From: CAIUVD01 sp044338255
Lineage (GTDB): Bacteria > Planctomycetota > UBA11346
Direction: 5' to 3'
DNA length: 15,669 bases
NCBI GenBank assembly: GCA_044338255.1
Contig: JBIILZ010000093.1
Coordinates: 1-15,669, forward strand
The position numbers and the translations under genes were made by a program. The notes below the pieces were generated by a model. It made no database searches. It was given only the letters and a program-made list of their open reading frames with translations, and had not been told where the DNA came from. Position 1 is the stretch's first letter. Each line of letters starts with the position of its first letter. Below, piece by piece: positions 1 to 8,247 of the stretch.

Positions 1-115
1 CAGAGACCAGAGACCAGAGACCAGAGACCAGAGACCAGAGACCAGAGACCAGAGACCAGAGACCAGAGACCAGAGACCAGAGACCAGAGACCAGAGACCA
101 GAGACCAGCGACCAG
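1..115. repeat. GACCAGA heptamer tandem array (cut by left edge)
   Basis: Fifteen exact head-to-tail copies of the 7-bp unit AGACCAG run from 4 to 108. A sixteenth copy with one changed base pair (CGACCAG) covers 109-115, and bases 1-3 are the tail of another unit, so the array continues to the left. There are no spacers between units, so it is not a CRISPR. It is followed by 'TTTATGAAGC' and two copies of AAGCTCG (131-144). That is the same order of motifs as in the composite array at 15122-15350. It lies past the 3' end of htpG. Confidence 0.97.
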
Positions 116-130
116 TTTATGAAGCGCTCT

Positions 131-144
131 AAGCTCGAAGCTCG
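131..144. repeat. Two copies of AAGCTCG heptamer
   Basis: AAGCTCG is repeated twice directly between the GACCAGA array and the htpG hairpin. The same heptamer (phased as GAAGCTC) forms four copies at 15323-15350, also on the right-hand side of a GACCAG array. I read this as the short counterpart of that sub-array. Confidence 0.8.
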
Positions 145-175
145 TTCCCTGGTCGGCATGGCCGACCAGGGAACG
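143..175 (-). terminator. Perfect 15-bp hairpin after htpG
   Basis: Arms 143-157 and 161-175 are exact reverse complements around a 3-nt loop. The hairpin starts three bases past the htpG stop codon in the direction of transcription. No T tract follows on the minus strand (the next bases read AGCTTCGAG), nor on the plus strand, so a classical intrinsic terminator is not proven. It may stop transcription, protect the 3' end, or act in both directions. The arms contain GACCAGGGA, which is the unit of the heptamer array at 15130-15171. Confidence 0.7.
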
Positions 176-178
176 TCG

Positions 179-2059
<1,881 letters not shown>

Positions 2060-2064
2060 AGTAA

Positions 2065-2088
2065 TTTTCGGCAGTTTTTTTCGGCAGT
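2065..2088. repeat. 11-bp direct repeat in htpG leader
   Basis: TTTTCGGCAGT occurs at 2065-2075 and again at 2078-2088, a 13-bp period. On the htpG strand it reads ACTGCCGAAAA twice, ending a few bases before the start codon. It could be a regulatory site in the leader or a small slippage duplication. No CIRCE element and no convincing sigma-32 promoter was found nearby. Confidence 0.75.
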
Positions 2089-2150
2089 GGTTGGTACGGA
2101 CGATCACCCCTGGTCAAATTGACAGGGACGCCACCATACATGCACGTCCG

Positions 2151-2984
2151 ATGCCAAATCCCCCTCGACCCGCAGCCGAGCGCCAACTGGTCGCCCTCGA
2201 CCTCGATGGAACCCTCCTGGGCTACGACAGCACCTTGCCCAGCGGACATGTGCATGCGATCCGTCGCCTCCATGATCAGGGCGTACTGGTCGCCATCGCC
2301 ACCGGGCGCATGGTACTGACCGCGCAATGGGTGCACGATCAACTGCGGCTGAGCACCCCGCTCATCGCCTTCAATGGTGGCTGGGTGGGCAACCCCGGGA
2401 ATCCGCATGAGGCGCCCTTGGCAGTGGCGGCCCTGACCGAGCTCGAGACGCGCGCGATCATCGCCGTGCTCCGCGATTTCCCCGGCGCTACCTGCGGCTA
2501 TCCCGATGCCCGCACCTGGTTGATGGATTGCGAAATCCCCGCCACCCAGGGCTGGCGCGAGATCTACCGTATCGACATCCGCATCGATGATGAGCCATTC
2601 CGTGAATGGCGCGGTCCGAGCCACAAGGTGATGTTCGTCACCGACCCCCTGCTGGTGCCCGAAGTCAGCACGCGCTTGCGACGGATCTTCGCCGGGCGAT
2701 TCCAGGTCGTCGCCAGTCAGCACGATCGCATCGAGATCCTTCCCGGGCCGGTGACCAAGGCCTGGGGCCTGGAACACCTCGCCCGGCATCTCGGAGTCGC
2801 CCGCGCCAACGTCTGGGCGGTGGGCGACGCCGACAATGACCGTGAGATGATCGCCTGGGCCGGTCACGGCTGCGTCATGGGCCAAGCCCACCACTCCTTG
2901 AAGAACCTCGCCCGCCATGTCCTGCCGGGAGTCCATGCCCGCGGCTTATGCGCACTACCGGGGCTGATGGCGCGACACCTGTGA
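2151..2984 (+). CDS. Cof-type HAD-superfamily phosphatase
   Basis: Predicted cytosolic phosphatase acting on small phosphorylated metabolites; the substrate cannot be told. Visible HAD motifs are VALDLDGTLL (nucleophile D17 and acid/base D19), ATGRM (motif II Thr region), a Lys in GPVTKAWGLEHL (motif III) and GDADND (D226/D230, motif IV). The spacing, with a large C2-type cap between motifs II and III, is that of the Cof/YidA branch; 277 residues is normal. I start at the ATG of MPNPPRP; an earlier in-frame ATG at 2052 overlaps the htpG start and adds unrelated residues. The TGA stop overlaps the GTG start of the next gene, so the two are probably translated together. Confidence 0.9.
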   Translation: MPNPPRPAAERQLVALDLDGTLLGYDSTLPSGHVHAIRRLHDQGVLVAIATGRMVLTAQWVHDQLRLSTPLIAFNGGWVGNPGNPHEAPLAVAALTELETRAIIAVLRDFPGATCGYPDARTWLMDCEIPATQGWREIYRIDIRIDDEPFREWRGPSHKVMFVTDPLLVPEVSTRLRRIFAGRFQVVASQHDRIEILPGPVTKAWGLEHLARHLGVARANVWAVGDADNDREMIAWAGHGCVMGQAHHSLKNLARHVLPGVHARGLCALPGLMARHL

Positions 2985-3016
2985 GCGTGAGCGTGAGCGT
3001 GAGCGTGAGCGTGAGC
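2981..3016 (+). repeat. (GTGAGC)6 hexamer at a start codon
   Basis: Six exact GTGAGC units. The first overlaps the TGA stop of the HAD gene; the array then encodes (Val-Ser)6 at the N-terminus of the S66 peptidase. A 6-bp unit can gain or lose copies without changing frame, and every copy carries an in-frame GTG. Confidence 0.95.
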
Positions 3017-3916
3017 AAGAGCGCGAGCGCCCGCGCCTGGCTGTGGTGCCCGGCCTATCCGCTGGCGGATGCGTCCGCCCACCTCGCCTGCCTGAACGCC
3101 GCCGACCGCCTGTGCACCGCGCTCGGTCTCGCCTTGACCGCCTCCCCGCTGCTCGCCGAGCACGCCGGTCTCGGCGCCTGGCTCCCGGCACCACTGCGTC
3201 ACAACGACCTACTCGCGGGCATCGCCACGGTCGGCGCCGAGGGCTGGCTGCTCGCCGGACGCGGCGGCTACGGCTGCCTCGACTTGCTCGCAGTCCTACC
3301 TGCGGGGCCGCTGCCACGCCTCATCGGCTACAGTGATCTTACCGTCTTGCATGCCGCCTGGCAGGTGCGCGGCGAAGCCGGCGGGCTGTACGGCCTGATG
3401 CCGGGCGTGCGCCATGGCACCCGCGCTTTGGAGACCACCATCGCCCTGGCGCGAGGTGAAGCCGTAACCTTTGCCAACCTCCCGGCGACCGTGGTGCTGC
3501 GTCCGGGTACTGCCGACGGGCCGTTATTCGCCGGCTGCTTACGGGTGCTTGCCGGCCTTGCTGGAACCCCATGGATGCCGCGTTTACGTGGGCATATCGT
3601 GGCCCTCGAAGACATCGATGAGCGGCCCTATCGCATGGATCGCGACTTGTTCCAACTCCATGCCAGCGGTGCGCTCGAGGGCATCAGCGGCCTGGTCTTT
3701 GGGGCCTTCCCGGCGACCCTCGACGCGCGTTATGGCGGACCCGCGGCGATCGACATCGCCCGCGCCTGGGCGACGCGATTGCAGGTACCGGCGATCTTCG
3801 GCCTGCCCTTCGGCCACGACGCCGATCCGCTGTCGCTGGCGCAGGGCCGTCGCACCGAGCTCGAAGTCGGCGCTGATGACTGGCGGATGACGCAAACGTC
3901 GACAGCAAAACCGTAG
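2981..3916 (+). CDS. S66-family LD-carboxypeptidase (LdcA-like)
   Basis: Serine peptidase of family S66, which removes the terminal D-Ala from murein tetrapeptides in cell-wall recycling; MccF-like immunity proteins share the fold. Seen: RGGYG (94-98), IGYSD with the nucleophile S118, ALEDIDERPYRMDRDL carrying E210, and GLPFGHD carrying H279. This Ser-Glu-His order and spacing match the family triad. Length 311 is typical. The start is ambiguous: GTG at 2981 overlaps the preceding TGA (GTGA) and suits translational coupling, but it lies in six GTGAGC units, each of which supplies another in-frame GTG. An ATG at 2948 inside the upstream gene is also in frame. The protein begins with a Val-Ser repeat that is not part of the fold. 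No signal peptide is seen, so it is likely cytosolic. Confidence 0.9.
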   Translation: MSVSVSVSVSVSKSASARAWLWCPAYPLADASAHLACLNAADRLCTALGLALTASPLLAEHAGLGAWLPAPLRHNDLLAGIATVGAEGWLLAGRGGYGCLDLLAVLPAGPLPRLIGYSDLTVLHAAWQVRGEAGGLYGLMPGVRHGTRALETTIALARGEAVTFANLPATVVLRPGTADGPLFAGCLRVLAGLAGTPWMPRLRGHIVALEDIDERPYRMDRDLFQLHASGALEGISGLVFGAFPATLDARYGGPAAIDIARAWATRLQVPAIFGLPFGHDADPLSLAQGRRTELEVGADDWRMTQTSTAKP

Positions 3917-3936
3917 ATCGAATTAGGATTCCCCGC

Positions 3937-4599
3937 ATGCAGCAGCGTCCCGGATTTACCCTTATCGAACTGCTGGTGGTGATCGGCATCATCGCCGTGC
4001 TGGCGGCCATGAGCCTGCCGATCATCTCGATGATCCGCAAACAGGCCAAGGACGCCTTGTGCCGGAATAACTTGCAGCAGATCGGTATCGGCATCACTGG
4101 CTTTCAGCAGGTGAACAATAACCGTTTTCCAGCAACTTTCGCCTCGCTGTTCGCGAGCGGCGGGGTCATGGCCAGCGAATCCCCAAAACTCTTGTTATGC
4201 CCATTCGATGCACAAAAGGGCAGCAGTAGCGAGATGGGGCGTCCGCTCAGTTGGGGCTTGTTGCCGGAATTGTACCAGCCTAGCTGCAGCTACATATTCG
4301 AAGCCGCGGATGTGAACATGAATACCAACGTAAAGAGTTGGCTATTCGATGACGGCTCGCAATGGGGCGACAATGGACGAATTACCTGGGCGGATGCCAA
4401 GGTGTATGCCTTGAAACACGATAACACCGGCAACCGCCCATTCCGCTTATCCGACTTTCCGATCGTGCGTTGCTTCTGGCATGCGAAATGGCCTGCATCC
4501 TACAGCGCGTCCGCCGAAAAACGTGTCCTCAATCTCGCCTGGGATATGAGTCTCTTCTGGTCGATCCCGAAGTGGGAAGACCAGATGCGCGGCAATTGA
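3937..4599 (+). CDS. Prepilin-type N-terminal cleavage/methylation protein
   Basis: Type IV pilin-like/pseudopilin-like protein. The N-terminus is a class III signal: MQQRPG, cleaved after Gly6, then FTLIELLVVIGIIAVLAAMSLPII with Glu at +5 and a single hydrophobic helix. RNNLQQIGIGI follows, as in the short 'type II secretion system protein' families that are abundant in PVC bacteria. The C-terminus NLAWDMSLFW looks like a worn form of the 'NvlfaDGHV' tail of that group. It has 220 residues. The function is unknown; such proteins are exported by a type II/IV pilus-like machinery and no such machinery is encoded nearby. Its base composition looks less GC-rich than its neighbours. It ends one base from the convergent methyltransferase gene. 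Confidence 0.88.
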   Translation: MQQRPGFTLIELLVVIGIIAVLAAMSLPIISMIRKQAKDALCRNNLQQIGIGITGFQQVNNNRFPATFASLFASGGVMASESPKLLLCPFDAQKGSSSEMGRPLSWGLLPELYQPSCSYIFEAADVNMNTNVKSWLFDDGSQWGDNGRITWADAKVYALKHDNTGNRPFRLSDFPIVRCFWHAKWPASYSASAEKRVLNLAWDMSLFWSIPKWEDQMRGN

Positions 4600-4600
4600 T

Positions 4601-5314
4601 TCAGCCCAGCCACCACACCTGCCGCCCATCATCGATCTCCTGCCCGCGCAGGCTCGGCCAGCAGGCGCGCACGCGCAGTCCGACGCTGGCTGCCAAGTCC
4701 GCGATCTCATCCTCCGCATACAGGCGCACCGATTCCGTATAGACATGGACGCTGCCATCGGTCCGCGAAATATGCACGTCTTTGAGCACCCGCGGGCCAT
4801 CGATACGGCGCTGTTCACGGATCGTCAAACCGGCGACCGACTTCACGCTCTCGGCCACCAGCCCGGCGCGTACGCGCTGCGGATCGGGAAGGTCGAGGAT
4901 CAGGCTGCCACCGGCAGCAAGCTGTCCGGCCAGCGCCGCCAAGGCCCGGCCGTTGTCGGCTTCATCGAAATAACCGAAGGCCGTGAACAGCACCAGCACC
5001 GCCGAGAAACCGCCGGCAAAGGGGATCGCACGGACATCGGCACGGCTCACCCGGCCGTACACCGCGGGGCGGGTCGCCGCTGAACGCAGCAGATTGGCGC
5101 TGTAATCGAAACCAACGGCGGTGATGCCCGCGCGCTGCAGCGCCGCCAGATGCCGACCATTGCCACAGCAGGCATCGAGCACCGGACCGCTGCCGAGGTG
5201 CGGCAACAAGCCGGCGATCTCGGCCGTGGCCGCGTCATCGCTGCGGTGGGCATAGACCGCTTCATAATCTGGCCCGAAAGCCGCTTGCCACCACGGCGTT
5301 GATGAGGTCGTCAT
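4601..5314 (-). CDS. Class I SAM-dependent methyltransferase
   Basis: Rossmann-fold methyltransferase, substrate unknown. Motif I is VLDACCGNGRH (45-55), followed by the acidic residue of beta-2 (GFDYS, D70), the motif II region ADVRAIPF, and VLFTAFGYFDEADN (motif IV). The C-terminal half (VYTESVRLYAEDEIADLAASVGL) matches the usual Methyltransf_25-type ending. The ATG at 5314 shares its A with the TGA stop of the upstream HAD gene (TGATG). A GTG at 5317 would give a GTGA overlap and one extra residue. GAGGT upstream could serve either start. Coupling to the HAD gene suggests one transcript. It faces the pilin-like gene with a one-base gap and no terminator between them. Confidence 0.85.
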   Translation of the reverse strand: MTTSSTPWWQAAFGPDYEAVYAHRSDDAATAEIAGLLPHLGSGPVLDACCGNGRHLAALQRAGITAVGFDYSANLLRSAATRPAVYGRVSRADVRAIPFAGGFSAVLVLFTAFGYFDEADNGRALAALAGQLAAGGSLILDLPDPQRVRAGLVAESVKSVAGLTIREQRRIDGPRVLKDVHISRTDGSVHVYTESVRLYAEDEIADLAASVGLRVRACWPSLRGQEIDDGRQVWWLG

Positions 5315-5967
5315 CACCAGCGGACCTCGTCCAATGTCATCACCGTGTAATGCGCACCGGCGTCGCGTAGCTCATCAGCGCCGATGATGCCGACGAAACC
5401 CACCACCCGGCAGCCGGCAGCGACCCCAGCTTTAACGCCGCTGAGGCTGTCTTCGATGACCAGACAACGTGACGGTGGCACCGACAGCCGGGCGGCGGCG
5501 AGCAGGTACGGTTCTGGGTCGGGCTTGTGGTTGGTGACGTCTTCGTGGCAGATGCGCACCGGCAGGCGCTCGGCCAGACCGGTGACGGACAAGGTCAGGG
5601 CAGCGAGGTCGCGCACGGCGCTGGTCACCACGTGGGTGAAAACCCCGCTTTCGGTGGCGCGCGTTAGCAGGCCGCGCACCCCTGGACGCAGCTCGATGCC
5701 TTCGCTGCGGTACATGTCTTTGAGGACCTCGGTTTTGCGCTGCACCCAATCGACGACATCGGCACTGCGCCCACTGCGCGCCAAGAGGCTACGGTAGAAG
5801 ACCTGATCACCCTTGCCGACATTGCCGACCACATCGGCATGGCTGACGGGCATGTCGACAGTTGCCAAAAAGCGTTTATGGGCCTCGAAGTGCCGCGGCT
5901 CGGAATCGACGATCGTGCCATCCAGATCGAGGAGCAGGGCAGCCGGACGGGCGAGGTGACGGGGCAT
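5314..5967 (-). CDS. HAD hydrolase, beta-phosphoglucomutase/phosphatase-like (subfamily IA)
   Basis: Predicted phosphatase or phosphomutase of the HAD IA branch. Seen: LLLDLDGTIVDSEP (D14, D16), a helical cap, VVTSA (motif II Ser/Thr), NHKPDPEPYLLAA (motif III Lys) and VIEDSLSGVKAGVAAG (motif IV). The DSEP after motif I and the HKPDPEPY string are typical of the beta-PGM/CbbY-like group; 217 residues is normal. The frame is open further upstream to 6114, but that stretch crosses the hpf terminator hairpin, so I start at the ATG of MPRHLARP. No good Shine-Dalgarno is visible there. Its stop overlaps the methyltransferase start. Confidence 0.88.
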   Translation of the reverse strand: MPRHLARPAALLLDLDGTIVDSEPRHFEAHKRFLATVDMPVSHADVVGNVGKGDQVFYRSLLARSGRSADVVDWVQRKTEVLKDMYRSEGIELRPGVRGLLTRATESGVFTHVVTSAVRDLAALTLSVTGLAERLPVRICHEDVTNHKPDPEPYLLAAARLSVPPSRCLVIEDSLSGVKAGVAAGCRVVGFVGIIGADELRDAGAHYTVMTLDEVRW

Positions 5968-6005
5968 GGACCGGCATGGTGCGCTGCCCGGGCTACAAAA
6001 ACAAC

Positions 6006-6033
6006 CGACCCCCTGGGGTAGCCCAGGGGGTCG
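6006..6033 (-). terminator. Intrinsic terminator downstream of hpf
   Basis: A perfect 12-bp GC-rich stem (6006-6017 with 6022-6033) and 4-nt loop. On the minus strand it is followed by GTTGTTTTTGT. This is a classical Rho-independent terminator for transcripts coming from hpf. The HAD gene start lies about 40 bases beyond it, so the HAD-methyltransferase pair needs its own promoter or relies on readthrough. Confidence 0.85.
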
Positions 6034-6200
6034 GGGATCGACGTAGGTGGTGGTTGTCACCACAGCAAAGGTCGCCGCACTACCCGTGCGGCGCAGCACT
6101 TCATGAGGGTGCACGCGGGTCTGAGTCAGAACCCGTAAGACACCGACGTTCGATCATTCAAAACGCAATCCGCCGGCTTCCAGCAGACTGTCGAAATGTG
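6034..6200 (-). other. Structured non-coding stretch between hpf stop and its terminator
   Basis: About 170 bases with no credible gene. On the minus strand it would be the 3' UTR of hpf and holds at least three hairpins before the terminator: 6116-6135 (5-bp stem, CGGGT/ACCCG), 6073-6093 (8-bp CGCCGCAC/GTGCGGCG stem, 5-nt loop) and 6047-6063 (6-bp GTGGTG/CACCAC stem). I do not recognise SRP RNA, tmRNA, 6S RNA or a tRNA. It may be plain 3' UTR or the source of a small RNA. Confidence 0.4.
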
Positions 6201-6512
6201 CTAGACGGCAACACGATATGATTTGGCCTCCTTATCGTGGATTTTCCGCAGCTGAGCAGCTGCCTTGTCATGAACCATGTCGATGGCGGAATAGATGGTC
6301 TCTTCCGCGTCATGCGCCACGACATCCCGGCCGTGGGGAAGGTGCATGTCGACATCAACCCGAATCCGATTCTGCTCCTGTGGATGAATGGTCACGTGGA
6401 CCTTCTTGAGCCCGGCGTGGTACTTGGAGAGGGTGCCGAGTTTATCGGAGATGTAGGTCTTCACCTTATCGGTAACCTGGTAGTGCACGCCTGAGATCTG
6501 GAGTTCAACCAT
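6201..6512 (-). CDS. hpf: Ribosome hibernation-promoting factor, short form (HPF/YfiA family)
   Basis: Small protein that binds the 30S decoding site in stationary phase and promotes inactive 100S ribosome dimers or stabilises idle 70S ribosomes. The sequence shows the whole beta-alpha-beta-beta-beta-alpha fold: VELQISGVHYQVTDKVKTYISDKLGTLSKY, then KVHVTIHPQEQNRIRVDVDMHLPHGRDVVAHD, then EETIYSAIDMVHDKAAAQLRKIHDK, the family's signature helix. At 103 residues it is the short class, lacking the C-terminal dimerisation domain. AAGGA five bases before the ATG fixes the start. It has its own promoter (6628-6657) and terminator (6006-6033). Confidence 0.95.
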   Translation of the reverse strand: MVELQISGVHYQVTDKVKTYISDKLGTLSKYHAGLKKVHVTIHPQEQNRIRVDVDMHLPHGRDVVAHDAEETIYSAIDMVHDKAAAQLRKIHDKEAKSYRVAV

Positions 6513-6627
6513 GGGGATCCTTACGATGGCAGGGGATGACCCTGCGACTACTTGCGTTGCGCGACTACCGGTGCCCAGCAGTAGTCAGGGTTGGTGTTTG
6601 AGGCCTTGCTGGGTGCCTCATGGCTTC
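6513..6627 (-). other. Leader of hpf with inverted and direct repeats
   Basis: About 110 bases between the predicted hpf start of transcription and the hpf ATG. GCGACTAC occurs twice directly (6544-6551, 6561-6568). GACTAC (6563-6568) pairs with GTAGTC (6581-6586) around a 12-nt loop. CCCAGC (6575-6580 region) can also pair with GCTGGG further out (6608-6613), so two folds may compete. No known riboswitch class is recognised. Confidence 0.4.
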
Positions 6628-6657
6628 ATTATAACCATGTAACCCGGTCGCCGTCAA
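6628..6657 (-). promoter_or_regulatory. Sigma-70-type promoter of hpf
   Basis: On the minus strand, TTGACG (6657-6652) and a perfect TATAAT (6633-6628) are separated by 18 bases. It points at hpf, with transcription predicted to begin near 6621. It is the best match to a housekeeping promoter in the window. Confidence 0.75.
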
Positions 6658-6688
6658 CAGGGCTCTGCTGTACATCGGTAAAACAAAC

Positions 6689-6705
6689 GCATTTGCCGCA
6701 AATGC
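6689..6705. promoter_or_regulatory. 17-bp palindrome upstream of pyrB (candidate operator)
   Basis: GCATTTGC and GCAAATGC are perfect 8-bp arms around one C. The palindrome ends 13 bases before TATAAG (6719-6724), a 5-of-6 match to the -10 box on the plus strand. It would therefore cover the -35 region of a pyrB promoter and lies about 100 bases before the pyrB start. No hairpin plus T-tract attenuator was seen in the pyrB leader. Confidence 0.5.
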
Positions 6706-6804
6706 TTCGATTTTCTCATATAAGCCCGGCGCCTGGCAATTCCCACTTCCACTCTCGTTCCCATCGCCCTAGACTCCCCCGTCTTTTCCGTAAGGTCGCC
6801 TGAC

Positions 6805-7728
6805 GTGAACTTCTCCGGCCGCCACATCATCTCGATCACCGACTTCACCCGCGACGAGATCAGCCAGGTGCTGGCCCAGGCGCGCGAACTCGAACTGCGT
6901 CCGCGCGCCGACCTCCTCGCCGGCAAATTAATGGCGACGCTGTTCTTCGAACCATCGACGCGTACGCGCCTGTCCTTCGAGGCGGCGATGAACCGCTGCG
7001 CCGGACGGGTGATCGGTTTCAGCGACGCCGGCACCAGCAGCGCCAAGAAGGGCGAGAGCCTCTCCGACACCATCCGCATGGTCGACCAGTATGCGCATGT
7101 GATCGTCATGCGGCATCCGCGGGACGGTTCGGCCCGTCTCGCCAGCGAAGTCTCGAAAGTCCCGGTGATCAACGGTGGCGATGGCGCCAACCAGCATCCC
7201 AGCCAGACCTTCCTCGATCTCTACACGATCACCAAATTGTTCCCGCAGCTTGAGCGCGGCGAGCCGTTGACCATCGCCTTTGCCGGCGATCTCAAGTATG
7301 GCCGCACGGTGCATTCGCTGCTCTCGGCGCTGTGCCTGTTCAAGGCCGAGTTGCTGCTGGTGGCGCCGCGCGGCCTGGAGATGCCGCAGCACTACATCGA
7401 CGAAGCGCGCAGCGCCGGGCTCACCGTCAGCACCGTCGATTCACTGCAGGAGGCTATCGATCGCAGCGACGTGCTGTACATGACCCGCCTGCAGGAGGAG
7501 CGTTTCCCGGATCCCCTGGAATTCGACCATATCAAGGCCAGCTACCGGGTCACCACCGCCATGCTGCGCAGCGCCAAGCCGAGAATGCGCATCCTCCATC
7601 CGCTGCCGCGGGTCAACGAGATCGCCCGCGAGGTCGACGACACCCCGCACGCACATTACTTCGCCCAGGCGGGCAATGGCGTGCCGGTGCGGCAGGCCCT
7701 GCTCGGCCTCGTGACCGGAGCACTGTGA
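6805..7728 (+). CDS. pyrB: Aspartate carbamoyltransferase, catalytic subunit
   Basis: Catalyses carbamoyl phosphate + L-aspartate to N-carbamoyl-L-aspartate, the first committed step of pyrimidine synthesis. Seen: FFEPSTRTRLSFEAA (about 47-61, the STRTR carbamoyl-phosphate site), SSAKKGESLSDT (the 80s loop), NGGDGANQHPSQTFLDLYTI (His and Gln of the active site), and RLQEERF plus LHPLPRVNEI (240s loop and the HPLPR site). It has 307 residues, as usual. It starts with GTG at 6805, with AAGGT eight bases upstream. Its TGA overlaps the GTG of pyrI, so the two subunits are translationally coupled, which fits assembly of a catalytic-regulatory holoenzyme. Confidence 0.97.
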   Translation: MNFSGRHIISITDFTRDEISQVLAQARELELRPRADLLAGKLMATLFFEPSTRTRLSFEAAMNRCAGRVIGFSDAGTSSAKKGESLSDTIRMVDQYAHVIVMRHPRDGSARLASEVSKVPVINGGDGANQHPSQTFLDLYTITKLFPQLERGEPLTIAFAGDLKYGRTVHSLLSALCLFKAELLLVAPRGLEMPQHYIDEARSAGLTVSTVDSLQEAIDRSDVLYMTRLQEERFPDPLEFDHIKASYRVTTAMLRSAKPRMRILHPLPRVNEIAREVDDTPHAHYFAQAGNGVPVRQALLGLVTGAL

Positions 7729-8219
7729 CCGACATGACCGATCCCCTTCCCACGACGCCACCAACGGCCTCGATCTCACGCGTGCGCCAAGTCGAGGCCC
7801 TCGCCAATGGCACGGTGATCGATCACATCCCCAGTGACATGACCCTGAAAGTCGCCCATCTGCTTTCGGATGCCGCCGATCAGGTGTTCATCGGCATGAA
7901 TCTGCGCTCGACCCGCATCGGGCGCAAAGGCGTGGTCAAGATCAGCAACCGCGAGATCGTCGGCAAGGCCGCCAGCTCGTTGGCCCTCATCGCTCCGAGC
8001 GCGACGATCTGCATCATCCGCAATTATGAGGTGGTGGCCAAGCATCAGATCCCGACCCCGGCGGTGTTCGCTGACATTGCCCGCTGCGCCAATCCCAATT
8101 GCGTCACCAACCACGAGAAGTGCGGCTCGCGGTTCAAGGTCATCTCGCAGAATCCATTGAGCGTACGCTGCCAATATTGCGAACGGACCTTCGACGCGGC
8201 GGAATTGAGCCTCCTTTAA
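7725..8219 (+). CDS. pyrI: Aspartate carbamoyltransferase, regulatory subunit
   Basis: Non-catalytic subunit that binds ATP/CTP and transmits feedback control to PyrB through a zinc domain. The N-terminal allosteric domain reads QVEALANGTVIDHIPSDMTLKV, close to the E. coli protein. The zinc domain has CANPNC and CQYC, giving C-x4-C-x22-C-x2-C, the exact ligand spacing of the family. With GTG at 7725 (GTGA overlap with the pyrB stop, GGAG four bases upstream) it is 164 residues. An ATG at 7734 would give 161 but sits 13 bases from that Shine-Dalgarno. Presence of this subunit predicts a CTP-regulated class B enzyme. Confidence 0.95.
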   Translation: MTDMTDPLPTTPPTASISRVRQVEALANGTVIDHIPSDMTLKVAHLLSDAADQVFIGMNLRSTRIGRKGVVKISNREIVGKAASSLALIAPSATICIIRNYEVVAKHQIPTPAVFADIARCANPNCVTNHEKCGSRFKVISQNPLSVRCQYCERTFDAAELSLL

Positions 8220-8247
8220 TTTTCAAACAGCCAGACATACTCGCGCA

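Noticed and set aside
1..115. CRISPR array
   Set aside because: Units are 7 bp with no spacers, and no cas gene is present.
2113..2123. 11-bp palindrome GTCAAATTGAC, found again at 12176-12186
   Set aside because: A shared 11-mer in a 15.7-kb window is expected by chance, and the second copy lies in a coding end.
2119..2124. Perfect TTGACA -35 box before the Cof-type HAD gene
   Set aside because: No acceptable -10 box at 16-18 bp spacing.
5968..6114. N-terminal extension of the beta-PGM-like HAD protein
   Set aside because: It would translate through the hpf terminator hairpin and adds residues foreign to the family.
6034..6200. tRNA, SRP RNA or 6S RNA gene
   Set aside because: Hairpins are present but there is no T-arm, SRP tetraloop/asymmetric-loop core or other defining motif.
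6591..6803. 70-codon plus-strand ORF in the hpf-pyrB gap
   Set aside because: It covers the hpf promoter and the pyrB leader, has no Shine-Dalgarno and no similarity.
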